A stretch of 64,000 bases of DNA from Chelativorans sp. AA-79. GTDB lineage: Bacteria; Pseudomonadota; Alphaproteobacteria; Rhizobiales; Rhizobiaceae. This document shows, one piece after another, positions 50,402 to 61,158 of this stretch (its first letter is position 1; the number at the start of each line of letters is the position of its first letter). The translations under genes were made by a program, and so were the position numbers. The stretch lies in assembly GCF_029457495.1 (NCBI RefSeq), contig NZ_CP120361.1, positions 1,054,001 through 1,118,000 on the forward strand, in the 5' to 3' direction. The notes under the pieces were generated by a model. That model did no database searches. It saw only the letters and a list, made by a program, of their open reading frames with translations, and was not told the DNA's origin.

Positions 50402-50448
50402 GCTCAGGCATGGATCCTCGGGCTTGACCCGAGGATCCATGCCTGAGC
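50402..50448. repeat. Perfect 21-bp palindrome after copA
   Basis: Arms 50402-50422 and 50428-50448 are perfect inverted copies separated by a 5-base CTTGA loop. The core (CCTCGGGCTTGACCCGAGG) matches a palindrome very common in intergenic regions of alphaproteobacteria. It starts 38 bases after the copA stop and could terminate its transcript, although no T run follows. Confidence 0.85.
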
Positions 50449-50610
50449 GCTCCCGAACGGCACAAAAGTCAAAGCAAGCTGCTTCGCTTGGCCGGCGCTT
50501 TGCCCGCCAAGCGTGCCTTGCGCTTTCCGTGCTTGAGGTTGTATCACGGCTTTCCACGCGGCATTGATCTTGCCGCTCGAGCCTGTTCCGATCTCAGCTC
50601 TGGAAGAACA

Positions 50611-52446
50611 ATGCCCGCTTATCGCTCTCGCACGACGACCCATGGCCGCAACATGGCCGGTGCACGCGGCCTCTGGCGCGCCACCGGCATGAAGGATTCG
50701 GACTTCGGCAAGCCGATCATCGCCGTCGTCAATTCCTTCACCCAATTCGTGCCGGGGCATGTGCACCTGAAGGATCTCGGCCAACTCGTGGCGCGCGAGA
50801 TCGAGGCGGCGGGCGGTGTCGCCAAGGAATTCAACACGATCGCCGTGGACGACGGCATCGCGATGGGCCATGACGGCATGCTCTATTCGCTGCCGTCGCG
50901 CGAGCTCATCGCGGACTCGGTCGAGTACATGGCGAATGCCCACTGCGCGGACGCCATGGTCTGCATCTCCAACTGCGACAAGATCACGCCGGGCATGCTG
51001 ATGGCGGCCCTCCGGCTCAACATCCCCGTCGTCTTCGTCTCCGGCGGGCCGATGGAGGCGGGCAAGGTCGTGCTCTCGGGACAGGAGAGGGCGCTCGATC
51101 TCGTGGACGCGATGGTCGCTGCGGCGGACGAGCGTGTGAGCGACGAGGACGTGCAGGTGATCGAGCGTTCGGCGTGTCCCACCTGCGGTTCCTGCTCGGG
51201 CATGTTCACAGCCAATTCCATGAACTGCCTCACCGAGGCGTTGGGTCTTTCGCTGCCGGGCAACGGCTCGACGCTTGCCACTCATGCCGATCGCCGGCGT
51301 CTCTTCGTGGAGGCGGGGCATTTGATCGTCGACCTCGCCCGCCGCTATTACGAGCAGGACGACGACAGCGTGCTGCCGCGCAGCATTGCGAGCTTCGCCG
51401 CCTTCCAGAACGCCATGACGCTCGATATCGCCATGGGCGGCTCCACGAACACAGTGCTGCACCTGCTTGCCGCCGCACACGAGGCGGAGGTGGACTTCAC
51501 CATGGAGGAGATCGATCGGTTGTCGCGGCACGTGCCCGTGCTCTGCAAGGTGGCGCCCGCGAAGTCGGACGTGCATATGGAGGACGTGCACCGGGCCGGC
51601 GGTATCATGGCGATCCTTGGCGAGCTCGACCGCGCGGGCCTCGTCAACCGCGACGTGCCTACGGTGCATACGACGACGCTCGGGCAGGCGATCGAGCATT
51701 GGGACATCGCACAGACCAAGAGCCAGAAGGTGCGCGACTTCTTCCTGGCGGCGCCCGGCGGGGTGCCCACGCAGCAAGCATTCAGCCAGGACCGGCGCTG
51801 GGGGGACCTCGACCTCGACCGCGAGAACGGCGTCATCCGCAGCGCCGAGCGCCCCTTCTCCAAGGACGGCGGGCTTGCGGTGCTGAAGGGCAATCTCGCC
51901 GAGGACGGCTGCATCGTGAAGACCGCCGGCGTGGACGAGTCGATCCTGAAGTTCTCCGGCCCCGCGCGCGTGTTCGAAAGCCAGGATTCTTCCGTGCAGG
52001 CGATCCTGTCGGGCAAGGTCGATGCCGGCGACGTGGTGGTGATCCGCTATGAAGGCCCGCGTGGCGGGCCGGGCATGCAGGAGATGCTCTATCCCACGAG
52101 TTATCTGAAGGCGAAGGGGCTGGGAAAGGCCTGCGCGCTTATCACCGACGGGCGCTTCTCGGGCGGCTCGTCCGGCCTCTCCATCGGCCATGTCTCGCCG
52201 GAAGCCGCCAATGGCGGGCTGATCGGGCTCGTGCGGGAGGGCGACCTGATCGACATCGACATCCCCAACCGGAAGATCCATCTTGCCGTCGACGATGCGG
52301 AGATCGCGCGCCGTCGCGCCGAGCAGGATGCCAAAGGCTGGAAGCCTGCGGAAAATCGCAAGCGTCAGGTCAGCACCGCGCTCAAGGCCTATGCCGCCTT
52401 CGCCACCAGCGCGGACAAGGGCGCGGTGCGCAAGCTGCCGGACTGA
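50611..52446 (+). CDS. ilvD: Dihydroxy-acid dehydratase
   Basis: A 611-residue IlvD, the [Fe-S] enzyme that dehydrates 2,3-dihydroxy-3-methyl(iso)valerate in valine, isoleucine and pantothenate synthesis. Cluster cysteines lie in [13 protein letters not shown] and [18 protein letters not shown]; the catalytic-serine region [14 protein letters not shown] is intact. Length and the [20 protein letters not shown] start (ATG 50611) match E. coli-type IlvD; a 41-codon in-frame extension upstream is not coding. The related sugar-acid dehydratases (Edd type) are less likely from length and motifs. Confidence 0.94.
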   Translation: MPAYRSRTTTHGRNMAGARGLWRATGMKDSDFGKPIIAVVNSFTQFVPGHVHLKDLGQLVAREIEAAGGVAKEFNTIAVDDGIAMGHDGMLYSLPSRELIADSVEYMANAHCADAMVCISNCDKITPGMLMAALRLNIPVVFVSGGPMEAGKVVLSGQERALDLVDAMVAAADERVSDEDVQVIERSACPTCGSCSGMFTANSMNCLTEALGLSLPGNGSTLATHADRRRLFVEAGHLIVDLARRYYEQDDDSVLPRSIASFAAFQNAMTLDIAMGGSTNTVLHLLAAAHEAEVDFTMEEIDRLSRHVPVLCKVAPAKSDVHMEDVHRAGGIMAILGELDRAGLVNRDVPTVHTTTLGQAIEHWDIAQTKSQKVRDFFLAAPGGVPTQQAFSQDRRWGDLDLDRENGVIRSAERPFSKDGGLAVLKGNLAEDGCIVKTAGVDESILKFSGPARVFESQDSSVQAILSGKVDAGDVVVIRYEGPRGGPGMQEMLYPTSYLKAKGLGKACALITDGRFSGGSSGLSIGHVSPEAANGGLIGLVREGDLIDIDIPNRKIHLAVDDAEIARRRAEQDAKGWKPAENRKRQVSTALKAYAAFATSADKGAVRKLPD

Positions 52447-52520
52447 ACCGCAGGCTTCCAAGCGGGTTCAGCAGGTCCAGCCGGCGGACGCTCCGCCGGC
52501 TTCCTCTCGATGGAGTTTGG

Positions 52521-53327
52521 ATGCGGTATTCGAACGTGCTGCTGACGGGCGCTGCCGGTAAGATCGGCAGTGCATTGCGCAAGGCTCTGGCGCCCAAATG
52601 CGACCACCTGCGGATATCCGATCTCCGCCCGCTCTCGGCGGAGCATCCGTCGGAAGAGGCGGTGCAGTGCGACCTGAACGACGCCGACGGGGTGCGCCGG
52701 CTCTGCGAGGGGATGGATGCCGTCATCCATATGGGCGGCCGCGCCTCGGACGGACCCTGGCCTCAGCTCCTGCAGGAGAACATCGTCTGCACGATGAACC
52801 TGCTCGAGGCCGCACGCATCAATGGGGCAGATCGGGTCCTATTCGCAAGCAGCAACCATGTCACCGGCATGTATCCCATCGACCGCAGGATAGCCGGCCG
52901 GGACCCTGTGCGGCCCGATTCCATCTACGGGCTGACAAAGGCCTTCGGCGAGGACGCCACGGCATTCTACGCCTTCAAATACGGGGTGCGCGGCTTCTGC
53001 ATGCGGATCGGCACTTTTGCCGAGCGGCCCGCGCACCGTCGCGCGCTTTCCACCTGGTGCTCGCCGGCCGATCTCGTTCGCCTCGTCGAGGTGGGGCTTT
53101 CGGCGGACTATGTCCACGAAATCGTCTACGGGGTTTCCAAGAACACCCGTTCCTGGTGGGACAATTCCGCCGCCGAACGCCTGGGTTACCAGCCGCTGGA
53201 CGATGCGGAGGACTACGCCTTTCAGGTCGAGCACATCGCGCCGGACAATGAGCTGGAGCGGAATTTTCAGGGCGCCGACCGCGTCTCCGACGATTTTTCC
53301 GGCCGGGAAGAATGGCTCCGGCGCTGA
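52521..53327 (+). CDS. udh: Uronate dehydrogenase-like SDR
   Basis: A 268-residue extended short-chain dehydrogenase. NAD-binding LLTGAAGKIGSAL at residues ~7-19, the ASSNHVTGMYP segment (Ser/His near ~110), catalytic YGLTK (Tyr136 region) and WWDNS near the C-terminus. This combination and the length match uronate dehydrogenases, which oxidise glucuronate or galacturonate to the aldaric-acid lactone. A lactonase-family gene (54624) lies two genes on, which fits. It begins 74 bases after ilvD. Confidence 0.82.
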   Translation: MRYSNVLLTGAAGKIGSALRKALAPKCDHLRISDLRPLSAEHPSEEAVQCDLNDADGVRRLCEGMDAVIHMGGRASDGPWPQLLQENIVCTMNLLEAARINGADRVLFASSNHVTGMYPIDRRIAGRDPVRPDSIYGLTKAFGEDATAFYAFKYGVRGFCMRIGTFAERPAHRRALSTWCSPADLVRLVEVGLSADYVHEIVYGVSKNTRSWWDNSAAERLGYQPLDDAEDYAFQVEHIAPDNELERNFQGADRVSDDFSGREEWLRR

Positions 53328-53534
53328 AGCATTCTGCAGCCGGCGGAATCACCCAGTGTGACACAGATACGGCACGGAGAGATGGAGCGAATGCGAGCGC
53401 ATCGCGCCCTCTCTCAAATTGACAGCTCTATTTGCGAGACGATAGCTTCATCCGCTGGGTGGAGCCGAGCCTATGCTCGGCGCGGCGTGACGGTGACCAG
53501 CGGGAAGCCGGGTCGAATTTGGTCGGGAGGAAAA

Positions 53535-54617
<1,083 letters not shown>

Positions 54618-54623
54618 AGGCGC

Positions 54624-55640
54624 CTAGCCCTTCACGATCTCCACCCAGCTCGGAATGCGTCCCGTGGGCAGTGTCAGCCTCTTGTCGAGTGTGCCGGTCG
54701 CCGGATCGATCGCGAACACGTCGATGAAGGCGCTTTTTTCGCCAAGCGCGAGCAGGAACCTGCCATCGGGATCAATATTGACCGAGCGCGGCCAGGGAGC
54801 CGCAAAGGTGATCCCCGTCGGCTCCAGGCGCCCGGTTTCGGCATCGACGGCGAAACCCGCTATGGCGTTCGCGCTGCGGTCCGTGGCGTAGAGGAAACGT
54901 CCGTCAGGCGTGATGCGGATGTCCGCTCCCCAATGCTTTCCGCGCCAATGGGGCGGCAGGATCGGGAGCCTCTGGAGCGGCTCGGGCGTAAGCGCATCGC
55001 CGTCGAAGCCGAAGACCTCGACCGCCGAGATCTTCTCCGTCAGGAGATAACCGAAGCGCATCGATGGATGGAAGACGAAGTGCCTCGGGCCGCTTCCCGT
55101 GGCCGATCTTGCGCGTTCGGGAAGAAGCGTCAGCTTTCCCGCCGGATCGAGGCGATATTTCAGGACGACGTCGCTGCCGAGGCTGGCGGCAAGAAAGGTG
55201 TCGGTGCCGGGGATCGGCACGCAGCAATGCATGTTGGGCTCGGCGTCGAGCGTGTCGCTCGGGTCCTTCGCCACACCGTCAGGCCCGATCGGATTGATGC
55301 TGATCCTGCCGCCCGAATAGGATGCGGAAAGCAGGAACCGGCCGCTGCTATCGGTCGCGACATAGGCCATGCTGTCGGTCAGCGCGCTCTTGCCGAGGAA
55401 GGTCAACGACCTCACGGCGGCATCGACCGCATAGGTGAGCACCGCGCGGGGCGTGCCGCGGCAGGCGACGTAGAGCCTGCTCCGATCGGGGCTGAGCGTC
55501 ATGGGATAGGCGTTGTCGGGGGCGCCCGTCTCCGCCAGCGGCATGTCCTCGAGATGGGCGAGCCCGCCGGATTCCTCCAACTCGTAAAGAGCAAGGCTGT
55601 TGTCGCCCGAATTGCAGACAATCACGAAACGGCCGGCCAT
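54624..55640 (-). CDS. Beta-propeller lactonase family protein (6-phosphogluconolactonase-like)
   Basis: A 338-residue seven-bladed-propeller lactonase (Pgl/YbhE family): repeated blade motifs such as LSPDRSRLYVAC, GRFLLSASYSGG, SGPRHFVFHP, ITPDGRFLYATDRS and IDPDGRFLLALGEKS. The SGPRH segment is the family's most conserved stretch. Members hydrolyse 6-phosphogluconolactone or other sugar lactones. Near a uronate dehydrogenase, an aldaro-lactonase role is a fair inference. ATG at complement 55640 follows GAGGGGGA. Convergent with the ATPase gene, 6 bases apart. Confidence 0.82.
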   Translation of the reverse strand: MAGRFVIVCNSGDNSLALYELEESGGLAHLEDMPLAETGAPDNAYPMTLSPDRSRLYVACRGTPRAVLTYAVDAAVRSLTFLGKSALTDSMAYVATDSSGRFLLSASYSGGRISINPIGPDGVAKDPSDTLDAEPNMHCCVPIPGTDTFLAASLGSDVVLKYRLDPAGKLTLLPERARSATGSGPRHFVFHPSMRFGYLLTEKISAVEVFGFDGDALTPEPLQRLPILPPHWRGKHWGADIRITPDGRFLYATDRSANAIAGFAVDAETGRLEPTGITFAAPWPRSVNIDPDGRFLLALGEKSAFIDVFAIDPATGTLDKRLTLPTGRIPSWVEIVKG

Positions 55641-55925
55641 CGTTCCCCCTCTGATCGATACGGATCGCGGCACACGCATATGTCAACTCCGTCGGCATTG
55701 CTGATTGCCGCACCGCCTTCGCTCAACGGTTTTCTCCACGGGTGCGGAAATTGTCAATCGACTTGCCAATCGTGTTGCTCAATCAGTGACCTTGTGGTTG
55801 AAGCGTCTATGGTTGGGGGAGCCGCGAGGACGCCGGACCTCCGCGATTCGGACGAGGTTTTGTTCAGGTACCAATGCTTGATGCCGCGGGAGGAGACTTC
55901 GCGGCCGGGCACAGGGAGGAAGACG

Positions 55926-57170
55926 ATGGGGGAGAGAATTCGCAGGCGCCGTTATGCGCTGGTCGGGACGGGAAACCGCGGCACGAATATGTGGGGGAGC
56001 AGCCTGCTCGAAAAGTGGTCCGACTATGTGGACCTCGTGGCGATCTGCGAGACCAATCCGCTGCGCGGCGAGCGCGCGCGGGCGATGATCGGCGTCGATG
56101 CGCCCATCTATGCCGATTTCGACCAGTTGCTTGCCGATAAGCGGCCGGATCTCGTCATCGTCTGCACGCCGGACCACACGCATGACGACATCATCGTCAA
56201 AGCACTCGATTTCGGCTGCGACGTCATCGCGGAAAAGCCGATGACAACCACGCCGGAAAAGATTCGCCGCATCCTGGAGGCGGAAAGCCGGTCCGGCAAA
56301 AAGGTCGACGTCTCCTTCAATTACCGCTTCGCGCCGACATCGGCCAGGATCAAGGAACTCCTGATCGAAGGTGCGATCGGCACCGTCACGTCCGTCGACT
56401 TCCACTGGTATCTCGATACGCGGCACGGTGCGGATTATTTCCGCCGCTGGCATGCGTACCGGCAATATTCCGGCAGCCTGTTCGTGCACAAGTCGAGCCA
56501 TCATTTCGACCTGCTCAACTGGTATCTCGACACAGAGCCGGAGACGGTGAGCGCCTTCGGCGAGCTTCGCAACTACGGCAAGGCCGGGCCATTCCGCTGG
56601 TCCCGCTGCAAGACGTGTCCTTACAAGGCCGAATGCAACTACTATTTCGATCTCGGCTCGGATCCGTTCCTGGACGCGCTTTATGAAGAGCCGTCGGAAT
56701 ATGACGGCTATTTCCGCGATGCCTGCGTCTATCGCGAGGATATCGACATTCCCGATACGATGGTGGCAACGATCCGCTACCGTAACGCGGTGACGGCATC
56801 ATACTCCGTCAATACCTTCATGCCGATCGAAGGCCACCACATCGCCTTCAACGGCACCATGGGGCGCATCGAACTGCGCCAGTACGAGGCACAGCCCTGG
56901 GAGACACCGCGAAGCGACGAGATACTGCTCGTGCGTAATTTCGGCGGCGAGGTCGAGCGCATCACCGTCCCGCATCAACCCGGTGGCCACTATGGCGGCG
57001 ACGACCGGATGCGGAACATGATCTTCAAGCCCGGCATGGTGGATGGGCTGAGGCAGCGTGCCAATTCGCGGGCAGGGGCCATGTCCGTCCTTTGCGGCGT
57101 GGCTGCCATGGAGAGCGTCCGGACGGGCCGCATGGTCCGCATCGACGAATTGATGCCGGAACTCGATTGA
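55926..57170 (+). CDS. Gfo/Idh/MocA family oxidoreductase
   Basis: A 414-residue NAD(P)-dependent sugar oxidoreductase. N-terminal Rossmann loop GTGNRGTNMWG near residues 14-24, VCTPDHTHDD, and EKPMTTT with the catalytic lysine of the EKP motif near 103. The C-terminal domain holds KSSHHFDLLNWYL with the catalytic His region, and an unusual Cys-rich insert CKTCPYKAECNYYF near residue 225 that could bind a metal. ATG 55926 follows GGGAGGAAG. Substrate unknown; likely a sugar, inositol or sugar acid. Confidence 0.88.
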   Translation: MGERIRRRRYALVGTGNRGTNMWGSSLLEKWSDYVDLVAICETNPLRGERARAMIGVDAPIYADFDQLLADKRPDLVIVCTPDHTHDDIIVKALDFGCDVIAEKPMTTTPEKIRRILEAESRSGKKVDVSFNYRFAPTSARIKELLIEGAIGTVTSVDFHWYLDTRHGADYFRRWHAYRQYSGSLFVHKSSHHFDLLNWYLDTEPETVSAFGELRNYGKAGPFRWSRCKTCPYKAECNYYFDLGSDPFLDALYEEPSEYDGYFRDACVYREDIDIPDTMVATIRYRNAVTASYSVNTFMPIEGHHIAFNGTMGRIELRQYEAQPWETPRSDEILLVRNFGGEVERITVPHQPGGHYGGDDRMRNMIFKPGMVDGLRQRANSRAGAMSVLCGVAAMESVRTGRMVRIDELMPELD

Positions 57171-57210
57171 AGGGGCGGTGGCTGCCGCCTCAGCCGGGCG
57201 CCTGCGGTTT

Positions 57211-57399
57211 CTACCGCTGATCGGGGGCGGGCGTTTCGCAGAGGCTTTCGCCTTTGGCATCACGCGCCATGCATTCGGCCCGGTCGAAGCTCTCGCCGGT
57301 CGTCCGCACCGCACTCGCCATTCCCCCCATGCCGCAGCCGGAGGCCGATAGCGCCAACAGGATCACCGGCACGATTTTCAGGCCCCGCTCTGTTCGCAT
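57211..57399 (-). CDS. Small lipoprotein
   Basis: A 62-residue protein with a lipoprotein signal: a basic start (MRTERGLK), a hydrophobic core VPVILLALSA and the lipobox LSASGC near residue 23, so Cys would be lipidated. The mature part is about 40 residues with one more Cys pair (AEC, SLC) and no known domain. A longer start seven codons upstream is in frame. Convergent with the Gfo/Idh/MocA gene. Function unknown. Confidence 0.6.
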   Translation of the reverse strand: MRTERGLKIVPVILLALSASGCGMGGMASAVRTTGESFDRAECMARDAKGESLCETPAPDQR

Positions 57400-57679
57400 C
57401 GACGTTCCGGCCCGTCTCATTCCGTCGTCCAGCCTGTTCGTTGCTTCGCCTCAACGGCGAGAAGTAATGCGTTTCCGCGGCGTTGCAATCCCTTCATGCG
57501 CCGGTTTTCTCGTTCATGGAGGATCGGGTCGGCGCCTGCCGGATCGCGCGATTACGGCCTGGCCCATCGGTTGGTCATTGAGTGCACCGTTGCGCCGGCC
57601 TTATGATCGCCTTGGAACACCAGAGGGTTTCGTCCCGCCGCCGGCGGTCGTCGGGATCACAAGAAGAAAGGAACAGCCC

Positions 57680-59137
57680 ATGTCGACAGTCATCAAAGGT
57701 GGAACCATCGTGGCCGCGGACCGCAGCTACGAGGCCGACATCCTGATCGAGGGGGAGACGATCGCCGCGATCGGCAGGGACCTGAAAGGCGACAAGGTGG
57801 TCGACGCCGAAGGCGCCTATGTCATGCCTGGCGGTATCGACCCGCACACGCATCTGGAAATGCCCTTTATGGGCACCACCGCCGCCGAAACCTGGGAATC
57901 GGGCACCTATGCCGCGATCTCCGGCGGGACGACCATGGTGGTCGACTTTGTGATCCCCGGGCCGGCAGGGATGCTGGCCGCCCTCGACGAGTGGCAGGAG
58001 CGGGCTGCCCGCCAGGCATCGTCGGACTATTCGCTGCATATGTGCGTGACCGGCTGGTCGAAGCAGAACTTCGACGATATGGCACTCGTCGTCGAGCGTG
58101 GCATCAACACCTTCAAGCATTTCATGGCCTACAAGGGCGCGCTGATGGTGAACGACGACGAGATGTTCGCCTCCTTCCAGCGCTGCGCCGCTCTCGGCGC
58201 GCTGCCGCTGGTGCATGCGGAGAACGGCGACATCGTCGCGGCCCTGCAGCAGAAATACCTGCAGGAGGGCATTTCAGGGCCCGAGGCGCACGCCTATTCG
58301 CGCCCGCCGGAGGTGGAGGGCGAGGCCACCAATCGCGCCATCATGATCGCGGACGCGGCGGGAGTCCCCGTCTATATCGTGCACACCTCCTGCGAGCAGT
58401 CGCACGAGGCGATCCGTCGCGCCCGGCAGAAGGGCATGCGCGTTTACGGCGAGCCCTTGATCCAGCATCTCCTGCTCGACGAATCCGAATACCGCAATCC
58501 TGACTGGGAAGAGGCGGCGCGGCGGGTGATGTCGCCGCCTTTCCGCGACAAGCGGCATCAGGACAGCCTTTGGGCGGGGCTCGCGGCAGGCTCGCTCCAG
58601 GTCGTGGCGACCGATCATGCGGCTTTCACCACGGAGCAGAAGCGCCTCGGTCTCACCGACTTCACCAAAATTCCCAACGGCACCGGCGGGCTGGAGGATC
58701 GCATGCCGCTCCTGTGGACGTATGGGGTGAAGACCGGCCGGCTCACGCCCAACGAGTTCGTGGCGGTCACCTCCACTAATATCGCCCAGATCCTCAACAT
58801 CTACCCGCAGAAGGGGGCGATCCTGCCGGGCTCCGATGCCGACCTCGTGGTGTGGGACCCGTCGAAGTCGAAGACGATCAGCGCGTCCGCGCAGCGGTCG
58901 ATCATCGACTACAACGTGTTCGAAGGCTTCGAGGTGAACGGGCTGCCGCGCTACACGCTGTCGCGCGGCGAAGTGGTCTATGGCGAGGAGGGCAGCAACG
59001 AGCCGCGTCCGGGACGCGGACGCTTCGTGCCCCGCCCGGCGTTTCCCGCCGTCAACAAGGCGCTGTCCACCTGGAAGGAGATCGTCGCCCCGCGCGCGGT
59101 GGAGCGCTCCGCGAAACATATGCCGATCGGCGTGTGA
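57680..59137 (+). CDS. hydA: Dihydropyrimidinase (D-hydantoinase)
   Basis: A 485-residue cyclic-amide hydrolase that opens dihydrouracil, dihydrothymine or hydantoins. Metal ligands: HTH in GGIDPHTHLEMP, carboxylated Lys in FKHFMAYKG, His in LVHAENGD and IVHTSCEQ, and Asp in ATDHAAF. The C-terminal GEVVYGEEG segment is typical. ATG 57680 follows AAAGGAACAG; 280 bases upstream hold no gene. Partner enzymes of reductive pyrimidine breakdown (preA/preT, beta-ureidopropionase) are not in the window; they may be elsewhere. Confidence 0.93.
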   Translation: MSTVIKGGTIVAADRSYEADILIEGETIAAIGRDLKGDKVVDAEGAYVMPGGIDPHTHLEMPFMGTTAAETWESGTYAAISGGTTMVVDFVIPGPAGMLAALDEWQERAARQASSDYSLHMCVTGWSKQNFDDMALVVERGINTFKHFMAYKGALMVNDDEMFASFQRCAALGALPLVHAENGDIVAALQQKYLQEGISGPEAHAYSRPPEVEGEATNRAIMIADAAGVPVYIVHTSCEQSHEAIRRARQKGMRVYGEPLIQHLLLDESEYRNPDWEEAARRVMSPPFRDKRHQDSLWAGLAAGSLQVVATDHAAFTTEQKRLGLTDFTKIPNGTGGLEDRMPLLWTYGVKTGRLTPNEFVAVTSTNIAQILNIYPQKGAILPGSDADLVVWDPSKSKTISASAQRSIIDYNVFEGFEVNGLPRYTLSRGEVVYGEEGSNEPRPGRGRFVPRPAFPAVNKALSTWKEIVAPRAVERSAKHMPIGV

Positions 59138-59150
59138 TCCGCGCTGAAAA

Positions 59151-59176
59151 GCAGGCCGGCCGTCCTGCCGGCCTGC
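59151..59176 (+). terminator. Hairpin after the dihydropyrimidinase gene
   Basis: A perfect 10-bp stem (59151-59160 with 59167-59176, GCAGGCCGGC) with a 6-base loop, 13 bases after the stop codon. It is preceded by AAAA but followed by no strong T run, so termination is plausible but not certain. Confidence 0.55.
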
Positions 59177-59335
59177 TCCAGCCGCGGGGCGGTCAGCCCC
59201 TCTCGGGCGAGAATTTTCTCCGGCTCCCGTCTCCAGCGCAACTCCATTTCTCGATTCCGGTGGCCCTTGCCGTGAAATAGACTTATTCCTCACTGGGTGG
59301 CCTTGGGGCCGCTACGCTACATCCGGAGCAAGCCG

Positions 59336-60943
59336 ATGACCGCGATCCATTTCTCCCGACGTTCGCTGCTGCAGGGTAGCGCCTCCCTTATCGCTCTGGC
59401 CGCCATGCCCTCCGCTGCTTTCGCGCAGGCTTCGGGTGGGCGGCTGGTGGTCGCCGCGGATTCGGAGCCGAAGAACCTCAATCCCGCGATCGTCGCCTCC
59501 AACGGCGTGTTCTTCATCTCGAGCAAGATCGTGGAGCCCCTGGCCGAAGCATCCTTCGAGGGAGAGGACGGGCTTGCGCCGCGGCTGGCCACCTCATGGG
59601 AAGGATCGGAGGACGGGCTGTCGGCCACCTTCAAGCTCAGGCAGGGCGTGACCTGGCATGACGGGCAGCCCTTCACCTCCGCCGATGTCGCCTTCTCGGC
59701 GCTGCAGGTCTGGAAGCCGCTGCAGAATCTCGGCCGGCTGGTCTTCGCCAATCTGGAGGCGGTGGACACGCCCGACGAGCACACGGCGATCTTCCGCTTC
59801 TCTAAGCCGACGCCTTTCCAGCTCATCCGCAACGCGTTGCCTGTGGTGACGGCTGTGGTGGCGAAACATGTCTACGAGGGGGAGGCGGACATCGCCGCGA
59901 GCCCCAAAAACAACGAACTCATCGGAACGGGACCGTTCAAGTTCGCCGAATACAGGCCGGGCGAATATTACCGGCTGACGAAGAACGAGAACTATTGGGA
60001 CGAAGGCCTGCCCAGGCTCGACGAGATCATCTATCGCGTGCTGCCAGACCGGGCGGCGGCCGCCGGCGCGCTCGAGGCGGACGAGATCCAGCTTGCCGCC
60101 TTCAGCCAGGTGCCGCTTTCGGACCTCGAGCGCATCTCCAAGGTGGACGGCATCGCCGTCTACACCAAGGGCTACGAGGCTCTGACCTACCAGCTCACGG
60201 TGGAGATCAACCACCGCCGCAAGGAGTTGGCCGATCTCAAGGTGCGCCAGGCCATCGCGCATGCGATCGACAAGGATTTCGTCGTGAGGACGATCTTCCT
60301 CGGCTATGCGACCGCCTCCACCGGCATCGTGCCGAAGAACGCGCCCGAGTTCTACGATCCCTCCGTCCCCACCTACGCGTTCGACGTCGACAAGGCGAAC
60401 GCCCTGCTCGACGAGGCCGGTTATCCGAAGGATGCGAACGGCCAGCGCTTCTCGCTCAGGCTTCTGCCGGCACCCTATTTCAGCGAGACGCGCCAGTTCG
60501 GCGACTATCTGCGCCAGGCGCTGGCCAAAGTCGGGATCGACGCGCGGATCGTGAACAACGACGCCGCCGCTCACCAGAAGGCCGTCTACACCGACCATGA
60601 ATTCGATCTGGCGGTGGCCCCGACCGTCTTCCGCGGCGATCCGGCGATCTCGACCACCATCCTCGTGAAGAGCGGCATTCCCGCAGGTGTGCCGTTCTCG
60701 AACCAGGGCGGTTTCGAGAACCAGGAGCTCGACGCGCTGATCGAGAAGGCCAACACGACGGTCGACACGGCCGAACGCACCGAGCTGTTCAAAGAGTTCC
60801 AGAAACGGGTGGCGGAGACCCTGCCGCTCATCAACGTTGCCGAGTGGGGATTCGTGACCGTGGCGCGCACCAGCGTGAAGAACGTCTCCAACAATCCCCG
60901 CTGGGCGGTCTCCAACTGGGCGGACACGGCAGTGGAGGCGTAG
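59336..60943 (+). CDS. ABC transporter substrate-binding protein (peptide/nickel/opine family)
   Basis: A 535-residue SBP_bac_5 protein. The N-terminus HFSRRSLLQGSASLIALAAM followed by AFAQA is a twin-arginine-like or Sec signal peptide. Family segments: RLATSWEGSEDG, FKLRQGVTWHDGQPFTSADV-type stretch (residues ~98-117), GTGPFKFAEYRPGEYY and VRQAIAHAIDK. It binds a peptide-like, amino-acid derivative or nickel-chelate ligand in the periplasm. With permeases at 61159 and 62145 and two ATPases it forms a full importer; adjacency to dihydropyrimidinase hints at an amide-type nitrogen compound. Confidence 0.92.
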   Translation: MTAIHFSRRSLLQGSASLIALAAMPSAAFAQASGGRLVVAADSEPKNLNPAIVASNGVFFISSKIVEPLAEASFEGEDGLAPRLATSWEGSEDGLSATFKLRQGVTWHDGQPFTSADVAFSALQVWKPLQNLGRLVFANLEAVDTPDEHTAIFRFSKPTPFQLIRNALPVVTAVVAKHVYEGEADIAASPKNNELIGTGPFKFAEYRPGEYYRLTKNENYWDEGLPRLDEIIYRVLPDRAAAAGALEADEIQLAAFSQVPLSDLERISKVDGIAVYTKGYEALTYQLTVEINHRRKELADLKVRQAIAHAIDKDFVVRTIFLGYATASTGIVPKNAPEFYDPSVPTYAFDVDKANALLDEAGYPKDANGQRFSLRLLPAPYFSETRQFGDYLRQALAKVGIDARIVNNDAAAHQKAVYTDHEFDLAVAPTVFRGDPAISTTILVKSGIPAGVPFSNQGGFENQELDALIEKANTTVDTAERTELFKEFQKRVAETLPLINVAEWGFVTVARTSVKNVSNNPRWAVSNWADTAVEA

Positions 60944-60983
60944 GCGGAAGGCGGATTCATGACAGGATCGGCGCTCCTTCACG

Positions 60984-61107
60984 CCCCCCTCCGGCCTGCC
61001 TGCCATTTTCGCCGACATTCTTCGTGCAACGCAGATGGTTGGCAAAAGCTTGGACGACAGCCGATCTTCCCCCTTGAGGGGGAGATGGCCGGCAGGCCGG
61101 AGGGGGG
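60984..61107. repeat. Interspersed palindromic repeat, copy 2 (between binding protein and permease)
   Basis: Left arm 60984-61009 and right arm 61069-61107 are imperfect inverted copies (about 24 of 26 bases pair), around a unique centre. The right arm (CCCTTGAGGGGGAGATGGCC and on) is nearly identical to the right arm of copy 1 at 35487-35526; the centres differ. Like copy 1 it sits inside an operon. Confidence 0.85.
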
Positions 61108-61158
61108 TGCTCAGGGGCGATACGCTGCCCGGTCGAACTCGACCCGTTCGGGTCCTCG

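Noticed and set aside
50488..50610. N-terminal extension of ilvD
   Set aside because: 41 extra residues without similarity; ATG 50611 gives the usual IlvD start.
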